A DNA stretch of 49,056 bases from JBBIQS01 sp037442205 (GTDB lineage Bacteria > Myxococcota > Myxococcia > Myxococcales > UBA5297), in assembly GCA_037442205.1 (NCBI GenBank), contig JBBIQS010000060.1:1-49056 (forward strand), written 5' to 3'. Both the position numbers and the translations under genes were made by a program. How positions within the stretch are numbered: the stretch's first letter is position 1; each line of letters starts with the position of its first letter. Below, in pieces: positions 18,663 through 27,385 of the stretch. The notes below the pieces were generated by a model. It had not been told where the DNA came from. It made no database searches and worked only from the letters and a program-made list of their open reading frames with translations.

Positions 18663-21181
18663 GCGATCTCTCCCTCGCGCGCCGCTGGGTGCGCTTCGCC
18701 GACGCCCACCGTGGCGCGGTCCTGCTCGCCGGGGCGGTGGTGGGGCTGCTCGGGGCGGTGGGCACTGGGCTGCTCTACGCGGACTTGCGGCCGGACATGA
18801 CCGAGCTGCTGCCGACCAACGCCCGCGCCGCCAAGGACCTGACCGAGATCTCCAAGCGGGTCGGTGGCTGGGCCGAGGAGGCCATCGTCGTCACCGGCGC
18901 CGATCGCGAGACGCTCAAGCGCTTCGGCGACGACCTGGCGCGCGAGCTCAAGCCATTCGAGCCGCAGCAGATCAAGTGGCTCGAGTACCGCATCGACGAC
19001 ATGGTCGACTTCTTCGGCAAGCGGGCCTGGCTCTTCCCGTCGCTCGAGGATCTGAAGGAGATCAAGTCGCGGGTGGCGGCGCGCATCCGCTGGGAAAAGC
19101 AGCACGCCAACCCGCTTTTCGTGCCGCTGGAGGACGAGCAGGCGCCAGAGCTGGACGACCTGGTCAAGAAGTACGAGGCGGAAAAGGGCGGGCTGCTCAG
19201 CCGCTTCCCGGATTCCTATTTCGTCGGCGAGGCCCCCGGCCGCAACCCCGGCGAGAAGCTGCTGGGCCTGGTGATGCTGGTGCGCATGGCCGGCAACCCC
19301 GCCGACTTCAAGCAGGTGCTGGCCATCGACGATCGGGTGCGCGAGAAGGTGGAGGCGCTCAAGCCGGCCAGCTACTCGCCGACCCTGAAGGTGGCCTACG
19401 GCGGCTATGTGGCCAGCAACATCCTCGAGCACGACGCGCTGGCCGAGGACCTGGTGGTGGCCACCGCGCTGGTGTTCCTGGCGGTGGCGCTGTCGCTGCT
19501 GCTCTACTACCGCACCTGGAAGTCAATCCCGGTGGTCGGAGTGCCGCTGATGGTGGGGACGGCGGTGACCTTTGGGCTGTCCTATCTCAAGGTGGGCCAC
19601 CTCAACTCCAACACTGCCTTCCTGGGATCGATCGTCGTCGGCAACGGCATCAACTTCCCGATCATCTTGCTGGCCCGCTATCTCGAGGAGCGGCGGCGCG
19701 GTGGCGCTCCGCTTGCGGCGATGGAGATCGCCGTCGAGAAGACCTGGCTGGGAACCGCGGTAGCCTCGCTGGCGGCGGGCGTCTCCTACGGCTCGCTGAT
19801 GGCCACCGAGTTCCGGGGCTTCAACGAATTCGGGTTCATCGGGCTGCTGGGGATGGCGATGTGCTGGACCGCCGGCTATGCGCTGATGCCGCCGCTGGCG
19901 CTGGCCTGGGAGGCGCGCTCGCCGCTGATCAAGCCGGGCCAGGCGCCGGCGCGGCCCCTCTTCACCGAGCTCTTGGCGCGCCTGGTGGAGCGCGTCCCGA
20001 AACTGGCGCTTGGCGGAGCGCTGCTCGTCACCCTGGCGGCGGTGGCGCTGGTGGCGCGCTTCGCCCGCGATCCCATCGAGATGGACTTCTCCAAGCTGCG
20101 TGACTCGCGCGCGCTGGCGCCCGAGGGGCCCGGCTGGTGGGACGAGCGGGTGGACGCCATCTTCGGCGAGCACCTGACCCCCAACGTCTTCCTCTGTCGC
20201 GACGAGGCCGAGGCCCGCCAGGTCCACGCCGCGCTGGACGTGGCGCGCAAGTCCGACTCCAACGACTACATCGGCTCGGTGACCTCGGTGGCCAGCTTCG
20301 TGCCCCTCGCCCAGGAGGAGAAGCTGCCGGTCATCGAGCAGATCCGGGCGATGGCCACCCCGGACGTGCTGGCACTGGTGCCGCCAGAGAAGCGCGCGCA
20401 GCTGGAGAAGGTCATCCCGCCGGAGGAACTCCAGCTCTTCGGCACCAAGGACCTGCCTTACTCGCTGCTGCGTCAGATCACCGAGGTCGACGGCCGGGTG
20501 GGGACTCCGGTGCTGGTCTATCCCTCGAGCAAGGTCAACGTCTGGGACGGGCGGGACGTGCTGCGCTTCAGCGACTTCCTGCGCGGGATCCCCATGCCCC
20601 GGCCCGACATCCCGGTGGCCAGCCCGCTGCTGATCTTCTCCGACGTGCTGCACTCGATCAGCCGCGACGGACCACGGGCCACGGTGCTCAGCCTGTTCGG
20701 AGTGGTGGTCTTCGTGCTGGCGCTCTTCTACTTCGACGAGCGCTCGCGCCGCTCGCTGGCCGACGCGGCGTGGGTCATCGGCTCGCTGCTGGTGGGCGTG
20801 CTCTGGTTCCTGGGGCTGGCCGGGCTGATGGGGCTCAAGCTGAACATGCTCAACTTCATCGCGGTCCCGATCACCTTCGGCATCGGGGTCGACTACGCGG
20901 CCAACGTCTTCCAGCGCAAGCGGCTGGATCGGGCGGTGCCCATCGCCGACTGCCTGCGCACCACCGGGGGCGCGGTGGCGCTCTGCTCGCTGACCACGAT
21001 CATCGGCTACTCGTCCTTGCTGGTGGCGCGCAACCAGGCGCTGACCTCGTTCGGCCTGCTCGCCGACCTGGGCGAGCTGGCCTGCCTGTCGACGGCGCTG
21101 ATCGCCTTGCCGGCGCTGCTGCGCTGGCGCGAGCTGCGCGCCGAGGCCCGCCCGGCCGCGGCGCCGGCCGTCGAAGCCTGA
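18659..21181 (+). CDS. RND/MMPL-family transporter (HpnN-like), candidate lipid exporter
   Basis: An 840-aa inner-membrane protein with the two-fold MMPL layout. The first membrane helix (about residues 17-38) is followed by a large periplasmic domain, then a block of five helices from about 255. A second periplasmic domain follows, and a second helix block from about 670 contains GIGVDYAANVFQRKR, the conserved Asp-bearing helix of the family. MMPL and HpnN proteins move lipids such as mycobacterial glycolipids and hopanoids. It starts at GTG 18659, coupled to the MlaC-like gene. The coupling to inositol-lipid enzymes, two lipid-binding proteins and a TolC-like channel suggests export of the operon's product. 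Confidence 0.88.
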   Translation: MSDLSLARRWVRFADAHRGAVLLAGAVVGLLGAVGTGLLYADLRPDMTELLPTNARAAKDLTEISKRVGGWAEEAIVVTGADRETLKRFGDDLARELKPFEPQQIKWLEYRIDDMVDFFGKRAWLFPSLEDLKEIKSRVAARIRWEKQHANPLFVPLEDEQAPELDDLVKKYEAEKGGLLSRFPDSYFVGEAPGRNPGEKLLGLVMLVRMAGNPADFKQVLAIDDRVREKVEALKPASYSPTLKVAYGGYVASNILEHDALAEDLVVATALVFLAVALSLLLYYRTWKSIPVVGVPLMVGTAVTFGLSYLKVGHLNSNTAFLGSIVVGNGINFPIILLARYLEERRRGGAPLAAMEIAVEKTWLGTAVASLAAGVSYGSLMATEFRGFNEFGFIGLLGMAMCWTAGYALMPPLALAWEARSPLIKPGQAPARPLFTELLARLVERVPKLALGGALLVTLAAVALVARFARDPIEMDFSKLRDSRALAPEGPGWWDERVDAIFGEHLTPNVFLCRDEAEARQVHAALDVARKSDSNDYIGSVTSVASFVPLAQEEKLPVIEQIRAMATPDVLALVPPEKRAQLEKVIPPEELQLFGTKDLPYSLLRQITEVDGRVGTPVLVYPSSKVNVWDGRDVLRFSDFLRGIPMPRPDIPVASPLLIFSDVLHSISRDGPRATVLSLFGVVVFVLALFYFDERSRRSLADAAWVIGSLLVGVLWFLGLAGLMGLKLNMLNFIAVPITFGIGVDYAANVFQRKRLDRAVPIADCLRTTGGAVALCSLTTIIGYSSLLVARNQALTSFGLLADLGELACLSTALIALPALLRWRELRAEARPAAAPAVEA

Positions 21182-21197
21182 GGAAAGGGAGGGGCAG

Positions 21198-21899
21198 ATG
21201 CGCCCTGGGCTCGCCGCATTGACGTTCCTGCTCGTGGCGGCGCCGGCCGGCGCAGAGGAGCCGGTCCCCGCCGATCTCGGCGAAGGCTGGGAGCACTCGC
21301 TCACCTTCTCCCAGGGGAAGATCTATCGGAAGGAGCTGCCCGACAGCTCGCTGAAGGCAGTGCACGCCCGCGGGACGATCGACGCCCCGGCCTGGGCGGT
21401 GCGGTTGGTGGTGCTGTCGCCGTCGAAGTTCCAGGGAGTGATGCCCCGGCTGGCCGAGGAGAAGGTGCTCGCCGGCGAGGGCTGCCAGCCCGAGGCCGCC
21501 GCGCTCCCGGGCTGCAAGGTGGTCTACGTCTACAACCGCATCTCGATGCCGGTGATCCAGGACCGCGACTACACCCTGCGCGTCGAGCTGACCCGCGACG
21601 AGCTGGGCAAGGGCGGGGCCTTCGTCCAGAGCTGGCGGCTGGACACCGCCAACGGCCCGGCGCCCAAGAGCGGGGTGACCCGGATGTCCTTCAACCAGGG
21701 CTACTGGGAGCTGAGCGCCGACGGGGAGAAGACGCTCTTCCGCTACTCGATCGAGACCGATCCCGGCGGCGCGGTGCCGAACTGGGCGGTCAATCGCGCC
21801 AACCAGAGCGAAGTCCCGCGAATGTTGCAGGCGGTCGAGGTGGCCGCCCGGCAGCTGGCCCGGGAGCACGCTGGCGCCAAGGCGGAATCTGCTCCCTAG
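21198..21899 (+). CDS. Exported START-domain lipid-binding protein
   Basis: A 233-aa protein with a signal peptide (MRPGLAALTFLLVAAPAGA, cleaved near AGA-EE) followed by a START-like domain. The phrases VHARGTIDAPAWAVRLVVLS, VVYVYNRISMPVIQDRDYTL and FRYSIETDPGGAVPNWAVN match the strand and hinge pattern of the START family. It is therefore predicted to be a periplasmic lipid carrier, an unusual location for this fold. GGGAGGGG precedes the ATG. It is the last gene of the operon, 16 bases after the MMPL gene and convergent with the hybrid kinase gene. Confidence 0.8.
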   Translation: MRPGLAALTFLLVAAPAGAEEPVPADLGEGWEHSLTFSQGKIYRKELPDSSLKAVHARGTIDAPAWAVRLVVLSPSKFQGVMPRLAEEKVLAGEGCQPEAAALPGCKVVYVYNRISMPVIQDRDYTLRVELTRDELGKGGAFVQSWRLDTANGPAPKSGVTRMSFNQGYWELSADGEKTLFRYSIETDPGGAVPNWAVNRANQSEVPRMLQAVEVAARQLAREHAGAKAESAP

Positions 21900-21913
21900 C
21901 CGCCCGCGCAGCT

Positions 21914-24900
21914 CTACGCCGGAGGCGCGGCCGCGTGCCCGTCCTGCTGCGACCGGTCGGGCAGCTGCGCCAGCAGCCGCTCCAGGGTCGCCAGGTCGGG
22001 AGGCTTGGCCAGGTGGGCGTCGAAGCCGGCCTCGCGGGCCAGGCGCTGGTCCTCGGGCTGGGCGTAGCCGGTGAGGGCGATCAGGAAGGAGTCGGCCGTC
22101 GCCGGGTGGCGCCTGAGCGCGCGGGCGACCGCGTAGCCGTCCAAGCCGGCCGGCAGCCCGATGTCGCAGAGCACGACCTCCGGACGGAGCGAGCGCGCCA
22201 GGGCCTGTCCCGATTCGCCATCGTGAGCCACCGCCACCCGGTGGCCCGATAGCTGAAGGGCCTCGGCCAGGCTGGCGGCGGCGTCGCGGTTGTCCTCGAT
22301 GATCAGCACCCGGCGCGCTCGCGTCGCCGGGTCGGGTTGCTGGGAGGGGAGCACCGCTGTCTCCGGCTGCTCGAGGGGCAGCTCGACGGTGAAGCGCGCG
22401 CCCTTCCCGGGTCCGGCGCTGTGGACGCTCACTTCGCCGCCGTGCAATTCGACCAGGCCCCTCACCAGCGCCAGTCCGAGGCCGAGCCCGCCGCGGCTGC
22501 GGTCGAGGGTGCGATCGGCCTGCGAGAACGGCTGGAAGAGGCGCTTGAGGGTGTCGGCGTCGATGCCGATGCCGGTGTCGGCGATCTCCAGCCGCGCCCG
22601 GGTCTCGCTGCTCGAGAGCGACACCGAGACCCGCCCTTCCTCCGGGGTGAACTTGGCGGAGTTGTTGAGCAGGTTGCCGACGACCTGGGCCAGCCGGGTG
22701 GCGTCGCCGGAGACCCAGATCGGCTCGCCGGGCAGCTCGACGGAGAGATCGCGCTCGTCGAACAGCGAGCGGTGGTCCTCGACGGTCCGGTTGACCAGCT
22801 GGACCAGGTCCAGCCGGGTGCTGGTCAGGCGGATCTTCCCGCGGGAGATGCGGGTGACGTCGAGCAGGTCGTCCACCAGCCGCGCCAGATGGCCGACCTG
22901 GCGGTCGATGATCGAGCGTGCCCGGCGGGCCTGCTCCCCGCCCGCGGCGGCCCGCTCCAGGATGTAGAGGCTGTTGCGGATCGGGGTGAGCGGGTTGCGC
23001 AGCTCGTGCGAGAGCATCCCGAGGAATTCGTTCTTGCGCCGATCGGCCTCGCGCAGCGCCTCCTCGGTCTGGCGGATTTCGGTGACGTCCTGGACCGCCC
23101 CGCGCAGCTTCACCGGGCGCCCGCCGGAGCTGCGCACGACGACGGCGGAGGCCTTGACGACCCGCGGCTCGCCGTTGTCCTGGCGGACGATGCGGTGCTC
23201 GATCGAGAAGGGCGCGCCTCCTTGGATTGCAGCCTCGAACGCCGCCGTGACCTTCGGGAGGTCCTCGGGGTGGATCAGCCGCCGCAGGTCGTCCGCGGGG
23301 AAGGTCCTCCGGTGCAGTCCGAAGATGGCCTGCCACTCCTCGGAGACGCTCGCCTCGGCGGAGGTCAGATCGACCTCCCAGGCGCCGGAGTGCGACAGCC
23401 GCTCGGCCTGGGCGAGCAGCGACTGGTTGCGGCGCTCCTCCTCCTCCGCGCGCTTGCGGTCGGTGATGTCCAGGCAGATGCCGACCATCCGCACCGGGCG
23501 CCCTTGCCCGTCGTAGCGCGCCTCGCCCAGGGCCTGGATCCAGACCAGCCGCCCGTCGGAACGCCGGACTCGGTACTCGTAGTTCAATGGAGTCCGATGG
23601 GCGATCGCCTCCTCGATGTTCCTGCTCACCGTCAAGCGGTCCTCGGGATGGACGAGTGCCTCCCAGCTGGCCAGAGTCGGCGCGAAGGTGGACGGCGACA
23701 CCCCGAGCAACTCGAACAGCTCGGGAGACCATTCGAGGTGCCCGCTGGCGAGGTCGCGGTCGAAGGAGCCAGCCTTCGCCCCCTGCAGCGCCATCGCCAG
23801 CCGCTCGCTGGCCTGCCGGTAAGCCTCCTCGGCGCGCTTGCGCTCGGTCACGTCGAGCACCAGCGACAGGACCGAGATGGTGTCGCCCGGGCCGTGGAGG
23901 GTGGAGTTGTACCACTCGCAGTGGATGACCGACCCGTCCTTGCGCAGGTTGCGGTTGCGGGCGACGGTGCGCGTGCTGCGGCCAGCGACCATGTCTGCCA
24001 TGGCGCGCTCCACCAGCGACCGGTCCTCGGGGTGGATCCAGTTCAGCTCGTCGATCCGCTTGCCGACAGCCTCTTCCGCGGTCCAGCCGAAAACCTTCGT
24101 CGCCTCGTCCGACCAGCGCACGATGCGGAAGTCGGCCGACGACCACTCCACCACCGCCAGCGGCGAGTTCTCGAGAAGGGATTCGAGCCGTTGCTTGGCG
24201 ACCTTGAGCTCCTCCTCGGCGCGCTTGAGGTCGGTCATGTCGAGCATCGCCGCGACCGAGCCCCTGGGGAGGCCCCGCTCGTCCAACAACGGCGCGGCGT
24301 TGAACAGGACGTGCCGGGTAGCGCCATCTCGCAGGACGAAATCGAACTCCTCGCCGCTCACCGCGACCCCGGTGGCGGCGGCGGCCCGGGCCGGGAGCTC
24401 CTTTCGCGGAACCTCTTTGCCGTCCTTGTAGGCGCGGAACTGCTCAGGCGGGATGTCGGAGAGCCCCTCGCCTTGGGGAAGGCCCAGCAGCTCGCGGAAG
24501 GTCCGATTGGCTTCCAACTGCGTGCTCTCGCGGTCGAGGGACAGGAGGACGCCCACCGGGACGGCATCGAGGAGCGCCTGCAGCTCGGTGGCACGGGCAC
24601 GTGCCTGCTTCTCGCTCTGGTGGAGGAGGGCGGCGCGCTCGTCGGCCCGGGCCATCGCCGTCCGCAAGGAGCCGGTGAGCATCGCCCCGATCCCGGCGGT
24701 GCAGAAGAAGAACAGCGTGGAGATCAGGGCCGAGGCGTGGAAGTCGAACTGGTTGAACGGCGCGATGAAGAAGTAGTTGGCGGTCAGGCCCGACAGGACG
24801 GTAGTCAACAGGCCAGGTCCGCGGCCACCCAGCCAGGCGGACAGCGCCACGGCGGCGTAGAAGAGGACGAAGGGCGCGATGCTCGGATGGGGCACGATCG

Positions 24901-25075
24901 TGCGCTGGATCACGAACGCCAGGAACGAGAGCGCCGGAGCGGCCGCGTAGCTCACGAGCGGCGGAAGGTTGGGCGGGCGCAGAACCAAGAAGCGGTTCAG
25001 GGGCGAGGCGGCCGGTCTTGCGTCCGGCAGCGACTGGGCGCCACCGCTGCGCGCTCTCACGTCGTGCTTCGTCAT
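21914..25075 (-). CDS. Hybrid sensor histidine kinase with four PAS domains and a receiver
   Basis: A 1053-aa membrane kinase. Order: a KdpD-like DUF4118 membrane region (about residues 35-135), four PAS domains (about 175-300, 305-430, 430-560 and 565-680), HisKA with His690 in LSHELRNPLTPIRN, HATPase, and a C-terminal receiver with Asp971 in VLCDIGLP. PAS2 to PAS4 contain the HPED phrase, and PAS1 to PAS3 are joined by the typical TDLKRAEEE linker. I chose ATG 25075, preceded by GAGGGGAAG; the 56 extra codons to 25243 look non-coding. No partner regulator gene is adjacent, so it is an orphan kinase. The signal is unknown. Confidence 0.92.
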   Translation of the reverse strand: MTKHDVRARSGGAQSLPDARPAASPLNRFLVLRPPNLPPLVSYAAAPALSFLAFVIQRTIVPHPSIAPFVLFYAAVALSAWLGGRGPGLLTTVLSGLTANYFFIAPFNQFDFHASALISTLFFFCTAGIGAMLTGSLRTAMARADERAALLHQSEKQARARATELQALLDAVPVGVLLSLDRESTQLEANRTFRELLGLPQGEGLSDIPPEQFRAYKDGKEVPRKELPARAAAATGVAVSGEEFDFVLRDGATRHVLFNAAPLLDERGLPRGSVAAMLDMTDLKRAEEELKVAKQRLESLLENSPLAVVEWSSADFRIVRWSDEATKVFGWTAEEAVGKRIDELNWIHPEDRSLVERAMADMVAGRSTRTVARNRNLRKDGSVIHCEWYNSTLHGPGDTISVLSLVLDVTERKRAEEAYRQASERLAMALQGAKAGSFDRDLASGHLEWSPELFELLGVSPSTFAPTLASWEALVHPEDRLTVSRNIEEAIAHRTPLNYEYRVRRSDGRLVWIQALGEARYDGQGRPVRMVGICLDITDRKRAEEEERRNQSLLAQAERLSHSGAWEVDLTSAEASVSEEWQAIFGLHRRTFPADDLRRLIHPEDLPKVTAAFEAAIQGGAPFSIEHRIVRQDNGEPRVVKASAVVVRSSGGRPVKLRGAVQDVTEIRQTEEALREADRRKNEFLGMLSHELRNPLTPIRNSLYILERAAAGGEQARRARSIIDRQVGHLARLVDDLLDVTRISRGKIRLTSTRLDLVQLVNRTVEDHRSLFDERDLSVELPGEPIWVSGDATRLAQVVGNLLNNSAKFTPEEGRVSVSLSSSETRARLEIADTGIGIDADTLKRLFQPFSQADRTLDRSRGGLGLGLALVRGLVELHGGEVSVHSAGPGKGARFTVELPLEQPETAVLPSQQPDPATRARRVLIIEDNRDAAASLAEALQLSGHRVAVAHDGESGQALARSLRPEVVLCDIGLPAGLDGYAVARALRRHPATADSFLIALTGYAQPEDQRLAREAGFDAHLAKPPDLATLERLLAQLPDRSQQDGHAAAPPA

Positions 25076-25319
25076 GGGGCTTCCCCTCGGTCTGGACGCC
25101 CGCGCTCTGTAGTCTAGAAGATGTAACGACTTGGCGCGCGCGAACGCCTGGAAAACAAACAACTTGCCGACAGAGAAGCGCTGCGCTGCCCGGACCCCGT
25201 TCCGTCCCTCACCTGAAGGATTGACCCGCTGCGAAACGCGCACCGGCTCCGCGCTCCAGGGCGGTGCGCACGGGCGGAGGATGTCTCAGCGGAGCGGGAT
25301 TCCCGCGCTCGGTTGGCGC

Positions 25320-25955
25320 TCAGGGATCGGAGTGGCCGGTGGGCGCGCCATTCCGCTTGCGGAGGAACCTCCACCAGACCACCGCGAGCACGATCGCCGC
25401 GGCCCCGAGTGTGACCCAGGGCGCCCAACCGGCAGCTTCGGCCGCCAGGCGTTCGTAGGAGGCTCCCAGGCCATAGCCGAGCCAGAAGTAGAGGGTCGCC
25501 CAGATGATCGCCGCGGCGAAGGTCCCCAGCGAGAAGGTGGCGCGGCGCATCTTGAGCGCCCCGGCGACCACGGTCATCACGATCCGCAGGCCGGGGGTGA
25601 GCCGGCCGACGATCATCGCCGCCGCCCCCCGGCGGACCAGCCACTCCTCGAGCCTGGCGTTGCGCTCCTCGGTGTAGCCGAAGCGCCTGGCCACCTTGAG
25701 AAGCAGCGGGCGCCCGAGGCGCGCCGAGACGGTGTAGAGCAGTTCCGCCCCGCCCATCGTCGCCGCGGTCACCACCGCCACGGTGATCGCGAACTGGACC
25801 AGCGGCGAGGCCCCGCTGGCGTGGGCCGAGACCCCGACCGCGGCGATGAACAGGTCGCCGGGGACCGGCAGCGGGATGCCGCCCTCCTCGGCGAAGAGGA
25901 TCAGAAACAGTCCCAGGAACTGGTAGCGGGCGAGGAATTCCAGCGCGGTCTGCAC
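25320..25955 (-). CDS. DedA/VTT-family membrane protein
   Basis: A 211-aa inner-membrane protein with the DedA landmarks FLILFAEEGGIPLPVPGDLF at the N-terminus, GGAELLYTVSARLGRP, and the conserved FGYTEERNARLEEWLVRRG to GRLTPGLRIVMTVVAG segment. DedA proteins affect lipid scrambling and membrane homeostasis. I chose GTG 25955 because the family usually begins with the MQ..LEFLARYQ region; the ATG at 25991 would add 12 basic residues. It lies 52 bases after the permease gene on the same strand and is probably co-transcribed. Confidence 0.87.
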   Translation of the reverse strand: MQTALEFLARYQFLGLFLILFAEEGGIPLPVPGDLFIAAVGVSAHASGASPLVQFAITVAVVTAATMGGAELLYTVSARLGRPLLLKVARRFGYTEERNARLEEWLVRRGAAAMIVGRLTPGLRIVMTVVAGALKMRRATFSLGTFAAAIIWATLYFWLGYGLGASYERLAAEAAGWAPWVTLGAAAIVLAVVWWRFLRKRNGAPTGHSDP

Positions 25956-26007
25956 GGGCGGAACCTTAGAGGAGCGGCGGTGCAGCCGCAATCGGGCCTG
26001 GCGGCGC

Positions 26008-27300
26008 TCAGAGCAGTCCCAGCGCCGCGCCGCCCAGCAGCATCGCCGTCCCGGCCGCGGTGGTGACCAGGGTGACCGGGACGCCGGCCATCAGGTAGTC
26101 GCGGAAGCTGACGTGGCACTTCTCGCGGGCGGCCTCGACCACGATGATGTTGGCCACCGAGCCGACCAGGGTCAGGTTCCCGGCCAGAGTGCTGGAGAGC
26201 GCCAGCGCGTACCACATCAGCTTGGGATCGGCGAACGCCCCCATCCACTTTCCGGCCAGCATGACGAAGGGGACGTTGCTGAAGACGTTGGAGGCCACCA
26301 CCGACACCGCCGAGAAGGCGGTGGCCTGGGCCGGGGCGCTCTTTCCCAAGTACGGCGAGACGCCGGCTAGCATCCGCTCGGTCCAGCCGGCGGCGTCGAC
26401 CCCGTGGATCACGATGAACAGCCCGCAGAAGAAGACCAGCAGCACGAAGTCGACCTTCTCCAGCACCTTGCGCGGCGGGCGCTCGCCTACCACCATCAGC
26501 AGCGCCGCCGCCGCCAAGGCCGACCAGGCGGTGGGCAGGTTGGCGAAGAAGGCGGCCACCACCGCCAGCAGGGCCACCAAGCTCTTGGTCAGCAGCTTGC
26601 GATCGACCGGAGGCATCGCCGGGTGAAGCTCGAACGACTGGGGCGGCAACTGGCGGCGGAACATGGCCAGCAGCAGCCCGGCGCACAGCAGCGTGGTCAC
26701 CGCCGCCACCGGGGTCATCACCGCCGCGAAGTGGCCGAAGCTGATCCCGGAGAGCTGGCCGATCAGCATGTTCTGCGGGTTGCCGGTGAAGGTGGCCACG
26801 CTGCCCACGTTGGAGCCCATGGCCACCGCCAGCAGGAAGGGCAGCGGCTTGAGCCGGGCGTCCTCCACCGCCTGGAGCACCAGCGGGGTGACCATCACGC
26901 AGACGGTGTCGTTGACCAGGAGCGCCGACAGCGCGGCGCAGGTCACCGTGACCCCGACCAGCAGCCCGCGCGGCGTGCGCGCCAGCTTCAAGGTGAGGTG
27001 GCTGGCCGCGCGGAAGAACGAGGCCTCCGCCAGGTAGGCGGCCAGCACCATCATCCCCAGCAACAGCCCAAGGGTGTCGAAGTTGATGGCGTGCCGCCAG
27101 ACGTCCTCGGGGGCCAGGACCCCCAGCCCCACGGTCAGCACCGCGCCCAGCAGTGCGCCCGAGGGGCGGTCGAGCGAGGTGAAGGGGAGCCGCTTGAAGG
27201 CGATGACCAGGTAGGTGAAGCCGAAGACCGCCAGAGCGAGGCCGGGGCGCCAGGGGCCGGCGAGGGAGGCCGGCAAGGCGGCCGCGAGCAGGGGACTCAT
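26008..27300 (-). CDS. SLC13/CitMHS-family anion permease
   Basis: A 430-aa inner-membrane transporter of the ion-transporter superfamily (SLC13, ArsB and NhaD relatives). The re-entrant-loop signatures are LLVNDTVCVMVTPLV and GNPQNMLIG in the first half, mirrored in the second half by SNVFSNVPFVML and GSVANIIVVE. About eleven membrane segments are visible. The substrate may be a dicarboxylate, sulfate, arsenite or sodium; the sequence alone does not decide. It is divergent from the RtcA-like gene. Confidence 0.85.
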   Translation of the reverse strand: MSPLLAAALPASLAGPWRPGLALAVFGFTYLVIAFKRLPFTSLDRPSGALLGAVLTVGLGVLAPEDVWRHAINFDTLGLLLGMMVLAAYLAEASFFRAASHLTLKLARTPRGLLVGVTVTCAALSALLVNDTVCVMVTPLVLQAVEDARLKPLPFLLAVAMGSNVGSVATFTGNPQNMLIGQLSGISFGHFAAVMTPVAAVTTLLCAGLLLAMFRRQLPPQSFELHPAMPPVDRKLLTKSLVALLAVVAAFFANLPTAWSALAAAALLMVVGERPPRKVLEKVDFVLLVFFCGLFIVIHGVDAAGWTERMLAGVSPYLGKSAPAQATAFSAVSVVASNVFSNVPFVMLAGKWMGAFADPKLMWYALALSSTLAGNLTLVGSVANIIVVEAAREKCHVSFRDYLMAGVPVTLVTTAAGTAMLLGGAALGLL

Positions 27301-27348
27301 GCGGCGGGAACCTTAGCGCAATCGTCGCGGGCCCGCTCGGGCCGCCGT

Positions 27349-27378
27349 TTGACTTGCGCGAAAGCGCGTCGCTATCTT
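27349..27378 (+). promoter_or_regulatory. Promoter placing the RtcA-like gene on a leaderless transcript
   Basis: TTGACT (27349-27354), an 18-base spacer and TATCTT (27373-27378). The ATG follows after only 7 bases, so transcription should begin at or within a base or two of the start codon. No Shine-Dalgarno sequence is present. Confidence 0.55.
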
Positions 27379-27385
27379 CACCGCC

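Noticed and set aside
21000..25117. Several open frames of 900-1050 codons around the kinase gene in other frames
   Set aside because: All are compositional shadows of the RND transporter and kinase genes, with Arg/Ala/Gly-rich sequence and no motif.
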